NCBI RefSeq assembly: GCF_002008365.1
Contig: NZ_MRDL01000047.1
Coordinates: 223,274-287,273, forward strand
Origin: Rhizobium leguminosarum bv. viciae USDA 2370
GTDB lineage: Bacteria > Pseudomonadota > Alphaproteobacteria > Rhizobiales > Rhizobiaceae
Length of the DNA: 64,000 nucleotides
Direction: 5' to 3'
Under the pieces are notes generated by a model that saw nothing but the letters and a program-made list of their open reading frames with translations, was not told the origin of the DNA and searched no databases. Each line of letters opens with the position of its first letter. The first letter of the stretch is position 1. The position numbers and the translations under genes are program-made. This document shows, piece by piece, positions 25,466-34,413 of the stretch.

Positions 25466-26410
25466 ATGTCGAGTGAGTATGGAATTTACCTCATCGTCTT
25501 CTTTGCAGTGCTGATCTTTTCCGCAACAGCATCGGAATTGTTTTTTCGACAGCGCGAGGTCTCGGTCCGGGTGTCGAAGAGCTCGGCGGCATCAGGCGAG
25601 GAGTTCCACCTTGGCGATACGACGATTGCCGATCTCGGCGAGGCGGAAAACCGCCTGATCCGTCGCTATTTCGAGATTACGCGACGTGACACCAATGTGA
25701 ACTCCACCCAGAACCGGCTGATCCGGGCGGGGTATTTCGCTGCCGGCGCCGTGACCACCTTCCAGGTGGTTCGCGCGGTGATTTGTATCAGCATGCTGGT
25801 CGTAGCGGTCTGGGCCTTAAACCGGTTCGCGCCTGATATGTCGCAGATAGTGACGCTGATCCTTGGCATGTTTGCTGCGGGCGCGACCTTTATTCTGGTC
25901 AACATCTATATCGACCGGCGCGGCGCCGCCAAGGAGAGGGAGTACCGCCGCCTCTTTCCCGATTTCATGGATATGCTGATCGTCTGCCTTGATGCGGGGA
26001 TGAGCATCGAGGCGGCGGCGAACCGCGTTGCCCGGGAATTCGTTGCCAAGCAGCAGGACTTCGGCCTGCATCTCTCGATCATGATGCTGGAAGTGCGGGG
26101 CGGCCGGCGATTGCGCGAGGCGCTCGCCAACCTTGCCGTCCGCCTGAGGATCGACGAGGCCCGGGCCCTGTCCGTTCTGTTCCGTCAATCGGAAGAGCTC
26201 GGGACCAGCGTAACGCAGACGCTGAGGGTCTACTGCAAGGAAATGCGCGACCTCCGTATTATTCGCGCCGAGGAAAAGGCAAACGCCCTGCCGGTCAAGA
26301 TGCTGCTGCCGCTCGGCGCGTTTCTTTTTCCGGTAAGCCTTATCATCGTTCTCGTTCCCATTGTTATCCGTGTCATCAGTCTTCTCATCGGCATGAAACC
26401 CGGCGGTTGA
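25466..26410 (+). CDS. tadC: Tad inner-membrane platform protein TadC
   Basis: A 314-residue T2SSF-domain protein. Four helices flank the cytosolic domain; the core reads FMDMLIVCLDAGMSIEAAAN and VLFRQSEELGTSVTQTLRVY, and the C-terminus ends in two helices (LLPLGAFLFPVSLIIVLVPI). GAGG precedes the ATG by five bases, and it lies seven bases after tadB. Confidence 0.93.
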   Translation: MSSEYGIYLIVFFAVLIFSATASELFFRQREVSVRVSKSSAASGEEFHLGDTTIADLGEAENRLIRRYFEITRRDTNVNSTQNRLIRAGYFAAGAVTTFQVVRAVICISMLVVAVWALNRFAPDMSQIVTLILGMFAAGATFILVNIYIDRRGAAKEREYRRLFPDFMDMLIVCLDAGMSIEAAANRVAREFVAKQQDFGLHLSIMMLEVRGGRRLREALANLAVRLRIDEARALSVLFRQSEELGTSVTQTLRVYCKEMRDLRIIRAEEKANALPVKMLLPLGAFLFPVSLIIVLVPIVIRVISLLIGMKPGG

Positions 26411-26425
26411 GCCAAGCGAGGTCAT

Positions 26426-27730
26426 ATGCAGTATTCGCTCGAACAGAATCGTAAGGATGCCATCATTTCCATCGATCCGCGTATGCCAATGGCACCGGCA
26501 AGCATAGAACAAGCCGGACTGGATCCGTCGTTCCTGCTTCGGCTGGCGTCAAAATGCGCGGCCGAGCAGGACACCACCACGGCATCCCATCTCGCTGACC
26601 GAATGAAATTGCCGAAAGTGATCGTCAATATCCTGATCAAGGAGCTCGTGAAACTCGCCTATCTCGAGGCGCGCGGCTTGGCTGGTGAGGATGTGAGATC
26701 CGATATTCGATATGCGCTTTCCATGAAGGGGTTCGAATATGCCCACGCGGCGTCGCGTCAATGCCAATATGTCGGCCCGGCGCCGGTGTCGCTGGACGCG
26801 TTCTGCCGGCAAGTCGGTTTGCAGTCCATCCATCACGAGCGCGTGACCCCGGAGCGGCTGAACGACAGCCTTGACGGGCTGGTGCTCTCGGATGCCTTGG
26901 TCGAAAAGCTCGGCCCGGCCATCAACTCCGGTCGCTCTATCCTGCTTTACGGCCCACCGGGCAACGGAAAGACGAGCATCGCCGAGCGGACGTCGCAACT
27001 GTTCCGCCAAACGATCTGGGTGCCCTATGCCATCGAGGTCGGCGGCCATGTCATCAGTTTCTATGACGAAGCAGTGCATCACCCCGTATCGGAGGTTGAC
27101 ACGGAATCCCATCCGAAAGCGGATCAACGATGGATCGAATGCCGCCGTCCGGTGATCAAGACGGGCGGGGAATTGACCCTCGATCAGCTCGACCTCACCT
27201 TCAACGAAGGACCGAATGTCTACGAAGCGCCCATACACTTGAAGGCATCAGGCGGCGTTTTCATCATCGACGACTTCGGGCGCCAACAAGTGGCGCCGCA
27301 GGCGCTTATCAATCGCTGGATTGTGCCGCTGGAGCGCGGATATGACTTCCTGACGCTGCACACCGGCAAGAAATTCAGGGTACCCTTTGACGAGCTGGTG
27401 GTGTTTTCGACGAATATCGCACCCAAGGACCTTTCCGACGAGGCGGGCTTGCGGCGACTCAAGTATAAGATCTTTGTGAACACGCCGTCGCGCGACGAAT
27501 ATATCAGAATTTTCAAATCCTATGCCAGCAGCACCGGATTGGCTGTGTGTGATCCAGACCTGAACCTGTTCTACGATCGCAAGTACAAAGGCGATGTGCT
27601 GGCGTCTTGCTACCATCCGAAATATCTTCTGGATTTCGTCGGTTCTTATTGCGAGTTCAACGGCATAGCCGGAAACGCTTCGCTCGATATGCTCGAACGG
27701 GCGTGGGAAGGCGTGTTTACATCGGAGTGA
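26426..27730 (+). CDS. AAA-family ATPase with N-terminal winged-helix-like region, tad-associated
   Basis: A 434-residue cytosolic protein. Residues about 35-110 look like a winged helix (FLLRLASKCAAEQDTTTASH, then LPKVIVNILIKELVKLAYLE). The AAA module has Walker A GPPGNGKTS (176-184), Walker B GGVFIIDDFGRQQ near 277-289, sensor-1 VVFSTNI and an arginine-rich segment EAGLRRLKYKIFV. No secretion-ATPase signatures are present. GAGGTCAT precedes the ATG, 15 bp after tadC, so it is in the operon. Its role in pilus biogenesis is not known; a remodelling or regulatory function is possible. Confidence 0.85.
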   Translation: MQYSLEQNRKDAIISIDPRMPMAPASIEQAGLDPSFLLRLASKCAAEQDTTTASHLADRMKLPKVIVNILIKELVKLAYLEARGLAGEDVRSDIRYALSMKGFEYAHAASRQCQYVGPAPVSLDAFCRQVGLQSIHHERVTPERLNDSLDGLVLSDALVEKLGPAINSGRSILLYGPPGNGKTSIAERTSQLFRQTIWVPYAIEVGGHVISFYDEAVHHPVSEVDTESHPKADQRWIECRRPVIKTGGELTLDQLDLTFNEGPNVYEAPIHLKASGGVFIIDDFGRQQVAPQALINRWIVPLERGYDFLTLHTGKKFRVPFDELVVFSTNIAPKDLSDEAGLRRLKYKIFVNTPSRDEYIRIFKSYASSTGLAVCDPDLNLFYDRKYKGDVLASCYHPKYLLDFVGSYCEFNGIAGNASLDMLERAWEGVFTSE

Positions 27731-27809
27731 TTGCGGGCTTGTCACTGACACGGCGTGTTCCTGGACAATGTGTCCAACGCAGATTTGATGACTTACGGGG
27801 AGTAAACGA

Positions 27810-28370
27810 ATGACTAGCATTCCGGGCATTGAGGTCGAAGCAGACCGCGCAAAACCAAGCAATTTGCGAGTGATAGAGCAGCGGGGCTCAAAAAGCTCGC
27901 TACTCGTCGGTTTGCTGCTGATGCTCTTGCCTGTGAATGCTGGCGTTCTCATCTATACCGCCAAAAACTCAGCCGATGTTCGCGAGAGCCGCGAGACCAT
28001 CGCCGCGCTTAAGAGGTCCATCGATGGTCTGAGGGGACAAATGGAAAAGCAGTCGGGCAACATCGCGGATAATGCCAAGGCTGACGAAGTCGCACTTATC
28101 CGCCAGGGGATGGATGAGCTGCAAAAGACTATGATGAACGAACGGCGAAACGACACAAGTGGTCTTCGGATGGGTTCAGCTTTGGTCCTTAGCGCACCCG
28201 GCAAGGAGCCGGCACAATTTTTCGCACCCCGTGCCGTGCCGGCGGAAGCTCAAGCTTCGGATAGCAGCCTTGCGTCCCTCGAAGCCGGGGGCATTGCCGT
28301 CAGTGACCTGCCGCGTTACGAGCGCACACTCTCGCCGGAAGGCCAGCTCATCCTTCGGAAGGCCCGGTAA
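27810..28370 (+). CDS. Bitopic coiled-coil membrane protein, last gene of the tad operon
   Basis: A 186-residue protein of unknown family. One helix (LLVGLLLMLLPVNAGVLIYT, residues 31-50) is followed by a predicted coiled coil (about 55-115, rich in Glu/Lys/Leu/Ala: RETIAALKRSIDGLRGQMEK). A Pro/Ala-rich stretch and a short conserved-looking tail (GIAVSDLPRYERTLSPEGQL) end the protein. GGGGAG precedes the ATG. The layout suggests a periplasmic coiled coil anchored in the inner membrane next to the pilus machine. Function unknown. Confidence 0.75.
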   Translation: MTSIPGIEVEADRAKPSNLRVIEQRGSKSSLLVGLLLMLLPVNAGVLIYTAKNSADVRESRETIAALKRSIDGLRGQMEKQSGNIADNAKADEVALIRQGMDELQKTMMNERRNDTSGLRMGSALVLSAPGKEPAQFFAPRAVPAEAQASDSSLASLEAGGIAVSDLPRYERTLSPEGQLILRKAR

Positions 28371-28488
28371 ACCCCGCGTTCGCCGAAATCTCCAAAGCAA
28401 TCGGTGGATGCTGCCAGGGGGCGCCGATGCTCGCAATGCGCAAGGGCAATCTCATCTCGACCCAGATTGTCGATCGCTGCAGGGCCTA

Positions 28489-29028
28489 TCACCGCTGAGC
28501 GTAATTTACGCTGTTCTTCATCAATTCGAGATTACGGGCAGTGACTTCGTTTCCGGGATCAAGCTCATAGGCTTTCAGGAAATACCGCCTGGCCGTGCGC
28601 AAGTCACCGCGCAACAGGTGAGAATATCCGATATTGTTGTAGTAGACCGGGGTGTTGCCGATCATTCGCGAGAGTTGCTGGTAGGCGCGGTCGGACGTGT
28701 CGAAGCGGGCAACCATGTCGGCGGAGGCCGCCAAGCCTAACCAAGCAGCCGGATCCTGCGGAAAAACGTCAACCGCTCGCTTGTAAATGGCATAAGATTT
28801 TCCGTAGTTCTTTTCCTGAAACTGCAATTTGCCGGTGGTTATCAACTCGTCGTTCTTATAGAAGGCGACGGCTGAGTCATCCTCAAGGGTCTTTGCACTA
28901 TCGCCATAAGCAGCCAGGCCATCAACGCCGGATGACTGGCAACCAGCTAAAATCGCTCCAGTCGCTATCAAAAGCGCAATGCATTTAGTCCCAGCTCTGA
29001 TCTGCAATATTGGCAATTTGATCCCCAT
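28489..29028 (-). CDS. tadD: TPR lipoprotein TadD
   Basis: A 179-residue predicted lipoprotein with lipobox AILAGC (Cys about 30), followed by TPR-like repeats (DELITTGKLQFQEKNYGKSY; AWLGLAASADMVARFDTSDR; YNNIGYSHLLRGDLRTARRY). TadD proteins act as pilotins or assembly factors for the Tad secretin. It is convergent with the rest of the operon, unlike the tandem order in many tad loci. Confidence 0.88.
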   Translation of the reverse strand: MGIKLPILQIRAGTKCIALLIATGAILAGCQSSGVDGLAAYGDSAKTLEDDSAVAFYKNDELITTGKLQFQEKNYGKSYAIYKRAVDVFPQDPAAWLGLAASADMVARFDTSDRAYQQLSRMIGNTPVYYNNIGYSHLLRGDLRTARRYFLKAYELDPGNEVTARNLELMKNSVNYAQR

Positions 29029-29259
29029 CAGACACTCTTACCTAAGACTCGGATGCGCTCACCGGCGATCATCGTAAAAAAAAGCTAACAACTCAAGAAT
29101 TTAAGCACATACTCACAAAAAAGCGACAGAGGCGATCTTCGCCGGAACGCGACAGCGTGATAAAAATGCCTGCTATCCAAGGTAGGCATCATCTTCCCCC
29201 CGGTGACTCCCTGAGTGGAAATCAATCAACGTCGCCTATCCCCCTCCTCAGGTCAAAGG

Positions 29260-29772
29260 ATGGAACGCCGCATGCGGATCGCTATTTTCACGCTGATGCG
29301 ACTCGGGCCATCGCTGACTTACGCGACAGCATCGATCTTCGTTCTCAGCATACCGCTCCTGGAAAGCCACGCCTCAAGTGCCTTCGCCTGGTGGCTTTAT
29401 ATGACGATACTTCCGGTCATGCGCGAGCCTATCTATCTGCTTTTGGCGATACCCGGCGTTGGAATTTGGAGCGCCACGGTCCTGTTGATGCTGGCATCGA
29501 TTTTCGGGATTCGAGTGGCCATGCAGCCGCAAAGACACCGCCGGTCAGGATTCATCCATGCCCATATCGCGCTGATCGCGACCGGTCTAACCATGGTGCG
29601 GGGAGCCGTTGCGCAAGCCGGCCTTTCGGAGTTTGCGCTGCCTCAATTTCAACGGGGCGACTGGTCGTTCCTGCCGCTATCCCAACCGCTTGGGACCTTC
29701 CTTTTCATATCCGTGTTTTTGGCCTGCATCTGCAGCCATTTAACAGTCATCAAGCGTGCAATATCGGCGTGA
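29260..29772 (+). CDS. Polytopic membrane protein of unknown function
   Basis: About 170 residues with four hydrophobic helices (for example SLTYATASIFVLSIPLLESH, PIYLLLAIPGVGIWSATVLL, GTFLFISVFLACICSHL). No domain is recognised. The start is uncertain: ATG 29260 follows AGGTCAAAGG, ATG 29272 is also possible, and a GTG at 29215 extends the frame. It is the last gene before the right junction repeat, so it probably arrived with the tad segment. Confidence 0.65.
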   Translation: MERRMRIAIFTLMRLGPSLTYATASIFVLSIPLLESHASSAFAWWLYMTILPVMREPIYLLLAIPGVGIWSATVLLMLASIFGIRVAMQPQRHRRSGFIHAHIALIATGLTMVRGAVAQAGLSEFALPQFQRGDWSFLPLSQPLGTFLFISVFLACICSHLTVIKRAISA

Positions 29773-29785
29773 TAGAAAAGGGTTG

Positions 29786-29958
29786 AACCGCCCCGCCGGA
29801 GGCGCGGCAAGACGCACCTCGAGTCGCGGCAGCGCAGGCAGGACCGGCTCGAGCCAAGGCGCAGGAGAAGTCGAAGCTTGGCGCAGCCGCCTTGAAGATT
29901 TTCGGTTTCGCCCGGGTCGCCGCCTTCGGCCTTGCTGTCCATCCTGTCGCTCGCCATG
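29786..29958 (-). pseudogene. Glutamine synthetase 5' stub (right junction)
   Basis: The frame from ATG 29958 begins MASDRMDSKAEGGDPGE, matching MASDRMNGKTDGGEPRF of the left gene. About 45 bases downstream of the start the similarity stops, and the remaining sequence is not recognisable as GS. This is the inner, degraded half of the duplicated divergent junction. The limit at 29786 is approximate. Confidence 0.7.
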
Positions 29959-30132
29959 ACCTTGAAAATCCTCCGGGACAAGGCCAAGCTCCCATCCCAT
30001 CGACATCAGCCTTTCAATCCGCGAGGGTCTTTACCACCATGCCCGATACCTACCCACCCTCGAACCTGGCGGCGATCGACGCCGCACACCACCTGCATCC
30101 CTTCGCCGACATGAAGAAGCTGAATGCCGAGG
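29915..30132. repeat. Right copy of the GS/aminotransferase junction (direct repeat)
   Basis: This is the direct repeat of 14365-14588. It contains the GS start, CGCTCGCCATGACCTTGAAA, the conserved spacer with CCTTTCAATCCGCG, and the first about 30 codons of the aminotransferase. Confidence 0.85.
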
Positions 30133-31406
30133 GAACGCGCATTATCCAGCGCGGCGAGGGCGTCCACATCTTCGACAATCACGGCAAAAAATATCTCGAC
30201 GGTTTCGCCGGCCTCTGGTGCGTCAATATCGGCTATGGCCGCCGGGAGATCACCGACGCCGTGGCCAGGCAGATGAACGAGCTGCCCTATTACAACACCT
30301 ACTTCGGCACGACTTCGACGCCGACGACGCTGCTGGCGCAGAAGGTCACCTCGCATGCCGGCGAGCGTTTCAACCATGTCTTCTTCACCGGCTCCGGCTC
30401 GGAGGCGAACGACACCTGGTTTCGCATGGCGCGTGTCTATTGGAGCGCCGTCGGCAAGCCGTCGAAGAAGATCATGATATCGAGGAAGAACGGTTATCAC
30501 GGTTCGACCGTTGCCGGCGCCAGCCTCGGCGGCATGAAATACATGCACGAGCAGGGCGATCTGCCGATACCGGGTATCGTCCATATCGGCCAGCCCTACT
30601 GGTACGGCGAGGGGGGCGATCTCACGCCCGCCGAATTCGGTCTGAACGTCGCCCGCGAGCTCGAAGCGAAGATCGATGAGCTGGGCGAGGAGAATGTCGC
30701 AGCCTTCGTCGCCGAGCCGGTGCAGGGGGCGGCCGGCGTCATCATCCCGCCCGAGACCTACTGGCCGGAGATCGATCGCATCTGCAAGGCGCGCAATATC
30801 CTGCTGGTGACCGACGAGGTGATCTGCGGTTTCGGCCGGCTGGGCGCCTGGTTCGGCCACCAGCATTTCGGCGTCGAGCCCGATCTCGCGCCGATCGCCA
30901 AGGGGCTTTCCTCCGGTTACCTGCCGATCGGCGGCGTGCTCGTCAGCGACCGCATCGCCGATGTGCTGATCAACGAGGTCGGCGAATTCAATCACGGCTT
31001 CACCTATTCCGGCCACCCGGTCTGCGCCGCCGCTGCACTCGAGAACCTGCGCATCATCGAAGAGGAAAGACTGGTCGAACGGGTGCGCGATGATATCGGA
31101 CCCTATTTCGGCAAGGCCTGGGCAGCGCTCGCTGAACATGATCTCGTCGGTGAGGCCGACAGCATCGGCCTGATGGGCGGCCTGCAGCTTGCCGCCGAGA
31201 AGAGCACGCGCACCCGTTATGCCAAGCCCGATCAGGTCGGTGCGCTGGTGCGCAACCACGCGCTGGCAAACGGCCTCGTGCTGCGCGCCACCGGCGACCG
31301 CATGCTCGCCTCGCCGCCGCTCGTCATCAGCCACGCAGAGGTGGACGAGATGGCGAGGATCACCCGATTGGCGCTGGATTTGGCCTGGAAGGAGCTGAAA
31401 TCCTGA
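30039..31406 (+). CDS. Class III PLP-dependent aminotransferase (omega-amino acid/putrescine--pyruvate type)
   Basis: A 455-residue fold-type I transaminase. It has GFAGLWCVNIGYGRREI near the N-terminus, the PLP-phosphate loop FTGSGSEANDTWFRMARVYW, LVTDEVICGFGRLG with the pyridine-binding Asp, and the Schiff-base lysine in LAPIAKGLSSGYLPIGG. Family members move amino groups from putrescine, beta-alanine or other omega-amines to pyruvate. Ancestral pairing with a divergent GS-like gene suggests polyamine degradation. ATG 30039 is chosen by homology of MPDTYPPSNLAAIDAAHH with the family; the frame extends to 29892. Confidence 0.93.
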   Translation: MPDTYPPSNLAAIDAAHHLHPFADMKKLNAEGTRIIQRGEGVHIFDNHGKKYLDGFAGLWCVNIGYGRREITDAVARQMNELPYYNTYFGTTSTPTTLLAQKVTSHAGERFNHVFFTGSGSEANDTWFRMARVYWSAVGKPSKKIMISRKNGYHGSTVAGASLGGMKYMHEQGDLPIPGIVHIGQPYWYGEGGDLTPAEFGLNVARELEAKIDELGEENVAAFVAEPVQGAAGVIIPPETYWPEIDRICKARNILLVTDEVICGFGRLGAWFGHQHFGVEPDLAPIAKGLSSGYLPIGGVLVSDRIADVLINEVGEFNHGFTYSGHPVCAAAALENLRIIEEERLVERVRDDIGPYFGKAWAALAEHDLVGEADSIGLMGGLQLAAEKSTRTRYAKPDQVGALVRNHALANGLVLRATGDRMLASPPLVISHAEVDEMARITRLALDLAWKELKS

Positions 31407-31412
31407 TTTCGC

Positions 31413-32900
31413 TCAGCCCGGCTGGTTGACCCAGGCATAGCCGAAACGGTAGCTGTCGCCGCCGCGCCGATAGAAATAGGGCACGTCGATCACCGACGCC
31501 TGCGGTGCGGACGCGCCGAGATTGGCCTGCAGCCATTCAGCCATATCAGGCGGAAGCGCTTCGCTTCCCCCCTTCCGCGGGAGGAGCCACACGAGGAGAA
31601 GCGGTCGCCGACCAGCAAGATCCGGGTGGAAGCCGGGATAATCCGCGGAGAGGACCGGCACGCCGGGAATATCCTGCCTGAGATTGCCGGCGAGCAGGCT
31701 GTCCCCGGCAAGGACCGCCGCCGGTTCGGCCTGCCTGCGCAAGGTTTCCAGCATGCCGGCATAGGGCCTGTTCAGCCGCTCGTAATGGCCAGTGAAGCGT
31801 GCAGTCGCGACGCTCCCGTAAAGGGCCGCCGGCACACCGATCATGATGACGGCGACGAGGGGCATAAAACGCCGGAACGCCCTGTCCGTCGCGACGCCTG
31901 CCGCCTCGATCTTCAGGCAGAAATAGAGCGGCAGGATGAAGAGCATCGGCACCAGCCAGCGATCCTTGATTCCGGCCGCGCCGCCGAAGACGATCAGAAG
32001 CAGAATGCCGGCCAAGAAGACGAGCATCATCCGCTCGAGTAGCCGCGTCCATTCCGAACCGGAGCCGAGTGCCGGACGAAGGCTCCTGCCGAAGACGAGC
32101 GTGAATACCGCCACGGTCAATCCGGCAAAGCTGATGATGGCGAGAGCCAGTGAACTGACGCCCATGGCCACCTGGGTGAGATAGCTCGCATGGCCGCTCG
32201 CGGTCATCTTCTCCAGGGTGCGTGCGGTGGCGAAATCGAGATTGTCCTTCAGCCAGAAGAGATGCGGCAGGATGATGACGAGCGCCACCGCCGCCGTCAG
32301 CATCAGCCGCCAGTCGAAGATCCGCGGCCGCAGGCGCGCATCCGAAAGCGCGGCAATCAGGGCTGCCGCGGGCAAGATCGCGAAATTATATTTAGCAAGC
32401 AGGCCGAAACCGATGCCGATGCCGGCGATGAGATAGGAGGCGAGGCTCGGCTGCTTCAGGCTGCGGATGAAGCCGTAGAAGAAGATGCTGGCCGAGAAGA
32501 ACACGGCGACCGTATGCGTCAGGTCGCGCTGCATCTCGAAAGCAATCTGCGGGATCGTCAGCAGCCCGAGCGTGGTGATCGCCACCAGCGCCTTGTCGCG
32601 CAGGATAAGCCGCGCGGTCAGGCCGTAGAGCACGTAGGAGCTGAACAGCAGTAGGTTCTTCACCACCGAAAGGGCGGTTAGCGAGACACCGGCGAACTGG
32701 AAGACGGTGTATTGCAGCCAGTTGTAGAAGGGCGGCTGCGGGCCGTACCCGGCGGCAAGCCATTGCGAGCGGAAGACCTGTTCGGCCTCGTCGAGATCGA
32801 GAGAATGCGAGGTTGCGAGCCGCACGCCGACCTGAAGCACGAAATAGGCCGCCAGCAGGGCAAAGATCCAACTGATGTCGCGACGGTTGCTCTCGGTCAT
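31413..32900 (-). CDS. GT39/ArnT-like glycosyltransferase (paralogue 1)
   Basis: A 495-residue GT-C membrane glycosyltransferase with about twelve helices. The acidic pair in the first periplasmic loop is in SLDLDEAEQVFRSQW, followed by the conserved GYGPQPPFYNWLQY. Such enzymes take a sugar from polyprenyl phosphate and move it to a periplasmic acceptor such as lipid A or a protein. It lies directly downstream of paralogue 2 (start ATG two bases before that gene's stop region) and is the most divergent of the three copies. Confidence 0.88.
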   Translation of the reverse strand: MTESNRRDISWIFALLAAYFVLQVGVRLATSHSLDLDEAEQVFRSQWLAAGYGPQPPFYNWLQYTVFQFAGVSLTALSVVKNLLLFSSYVLYGLTARLILRDKALVAITTLGLLTIPQIAFEMQRDLTHTVAVFFSASIFFYGFIRSLKQPSLASYLIAGIGIGFGLLAKYNFAILPAAALIAALSDARLRPRIFDWRLMLTAAVALVIILPHLFWLKDNLDFATARTLEKMTASGHASYLTQVAMGVSSLALAIISFAGLTVAVFTLVFGRSLRPALGSGSEWTRLLERMMLVFLAGILLLIVFGGAAGIKDRWLVPMLFILPLYFCLKIEAAGVATDRAFRRFMPLVAVIMIGVPAALYGSVATARFTGHYERLNRPYAGMLETLRRQAEPAAVLAGDSLLAGNLRQDIPGVPVLSADYPGFHPDLAGRRPLLLVWLLPRKGGSEALPPDMAEWLQANLGASAPQASVIDVPYFYRRGGDSYRFGYAWVNQPG

Positions 32901-32901
32901 T

Positions 32902-34401
32902 CTATTTGCTCTCCGGCCGAACCCAGGCGTAACCGAGCGCGAAATTGTCGCCCTGGCGGCCGAAATAATAGGGAAGCGACAGCGAGCCGATCTCCTGCAG
33001 CGCGATGCCGGCCGCCGTCAGCGCTGATGAAAACCGCTCCGGCATGATCGCATCGGCAGCCGTCGCCGTTTTCTTGCCGCGCCAGACGATCAGCACCGGC
33101 CCCTTGGCCTCGGCATAGGCCGGAATGCCCGGTGCCGGAAAATCCGGGATCACCACCGGCACATCGGGAAATTGCAGCCGCATGTTTCCGCCGATATAGG
33201 GGTCGGAAGCGATCACCAGTGCGGGTTGCGCCTGTCGCGTCATTTCGCGCGAAAAACCCGCCATCGGCACATTCGGCCGGCTGTAGGTGCCGATCAGCCC
33301 GGCGCCGACGACACGGAAACCGAGGGCGATCAGCACGCAGGCCATCAGCACCGGCAGCACCGGCCGGAAGCGGCGCAGCCCGGCGGAAAGGTCGAGCCCG
33401 GCCGCCTGCATCTTCGCCAGGAAATAGATCGGCAGCACCAGCAGGAACGGGTCGAGCCAGCGCTCGCGCACCGTGGTGGAGCCGGTGAAAAGCACGATGA
33501 GAGCAATGCCGGCGAGACTTGCGAGCATCATCCGCTCCATCATCCCCGTCCAGCGGTTGCCCGCCGAAAGCGCCCGGACAAAATCCCGGCGAAAGGTGGC
33601 GGCGAAGATCAGCATCGGCAGCGCCGCAAAGGCGATGATGGCGACGAGAAAGGCGACAAGGCCTTTGCCGATCCGCACGGCGCCGGCCGGTTCGCTGCCG
33701 GCGGCCATCTTGACCAGAGTGTCGGAGGAGGCGAATGCGAGATTGCCCTGCAGCCAGACCGCGTGCGGCAGGACGATGACGAGCGCGACAGTGATCGCCG
33801 CCAGCATGCGCCAGTCGAGCGCCCTGCGCCGCCATTCGGCATCGGGCAGGATGGCGATCAAAGCGACGACAGGCATCAGCGCGAAATTATATTTCGAGAT
33901 CAGCCCGATGCCGGTCGCAAGCCCAAGCAGGAGATAGCTGCCGATATCGGGCCGATCGAGCGTGCGGAAGAAGCCGTAGAGAAACAGCGAGCTGGCAAAG
34001 AGCAGCGCCGTCGTGTGGGTCAGGTCCTGCTGAGCCATGTAGGAGACCTGGGGCAGGGTGATCAGCGCCAGCATGGCGACGGCGGCAAGCGCCTGATCCT
34101 TCAGCGCCCGCCGCCCGGCGAGGCCGTAGAAGAGATAGGATAGGAACAGCAGGATGTTCTTCGGGACAACAAGCGCGCCGATCGACATGCCCGCCACCGA
34201 AACGACGGCATATTGCATCCAGTTGTAGAAAGGTGGCTGCGGACCGTAGCCGGCCAGCAGATATTGCGAGAAGAAGGACTGCTCGGCCTCGTCGAGCTCC
34301 AGCGAATGCGGAAGCGCGATGCGCAGCGCGATGTTGAGCACGAAATAGGCTGCAAGCAGCAGGCCTGCGGTTCTGATCGTGCTCGTCACGCGCTCCAGCA
34401 T
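32902..34401 (-). CDS. GT39/ArnT-like glycosyltransferase (paralogue 2)
   Basis: A 499-residue GT-C enzyme. Key signatures are SLELDEAEQSFFSQY and LLAGYGPQPPFYNWMQY. It is markedly more similar to paralogue 3 (35568-37061) than to paralogue 1. It is transcribed after the GT2 gene at 34414-35430, which would make the polyprenyl-phosphate sugar donor. Confidence 0.9.
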   Translation of the reverse strand: MLERVTSTIRTAGLLLAAYFVLNIALRIALPHSLELDEAEQSFFSQYLLAGYGPQPPFYNWMQYAVVSVAGMSIGALVVPKNILLFLSYLFYGLAGRRALKDQALAAVAMLALITLPQVSYMAQQDLTHTTALLFASSLFLYGFFRTLDRPDIGSYLLLGLATGIGLISKYNFALMPVVALIAILPDAEWRRRALDWRMLAAITVALVIVLPHAVWLQGNLAFASSDTLVKMAAGSEPAGAVRIGKGLVAFLVAIIAFAALPMLIFAATFRRDFVRALSAGNRWTGMMERMMLASLAGIALIVLFTGSTTVRERWLDPFLLVLPIYFLAKMQAAGLDLSAGLRRFRPVLPVLMACVLIALGFRVVGAGLIGTYSRPNVPMAGFSREMTRQAQPALVIASDPYIGGNMRLQFPDVPVVIPDFPAPGIPAYAEAKGPVLIVWRGKKTATAADAIMPERFSSALTAAGIALQEIGSLSLPYYFGRQGDNFALGYAWVRPESK

Positions 34402-34413
34402 CGTGCTGCCGGC

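Noticed and set aside
24127..25467. 446-codon minus-strand open frame across cpaF and tadB
   Set aside because: Antisense shadow; it crosses a gene boundary and shows no recognisable motif.
14635..29785. Transposon or IS-mediated origin of the tad island
   Set aside because: No transposase, terminal inverted repeats or IS remnants were seen at either edge; the flanks are homologous gene junctions instead.
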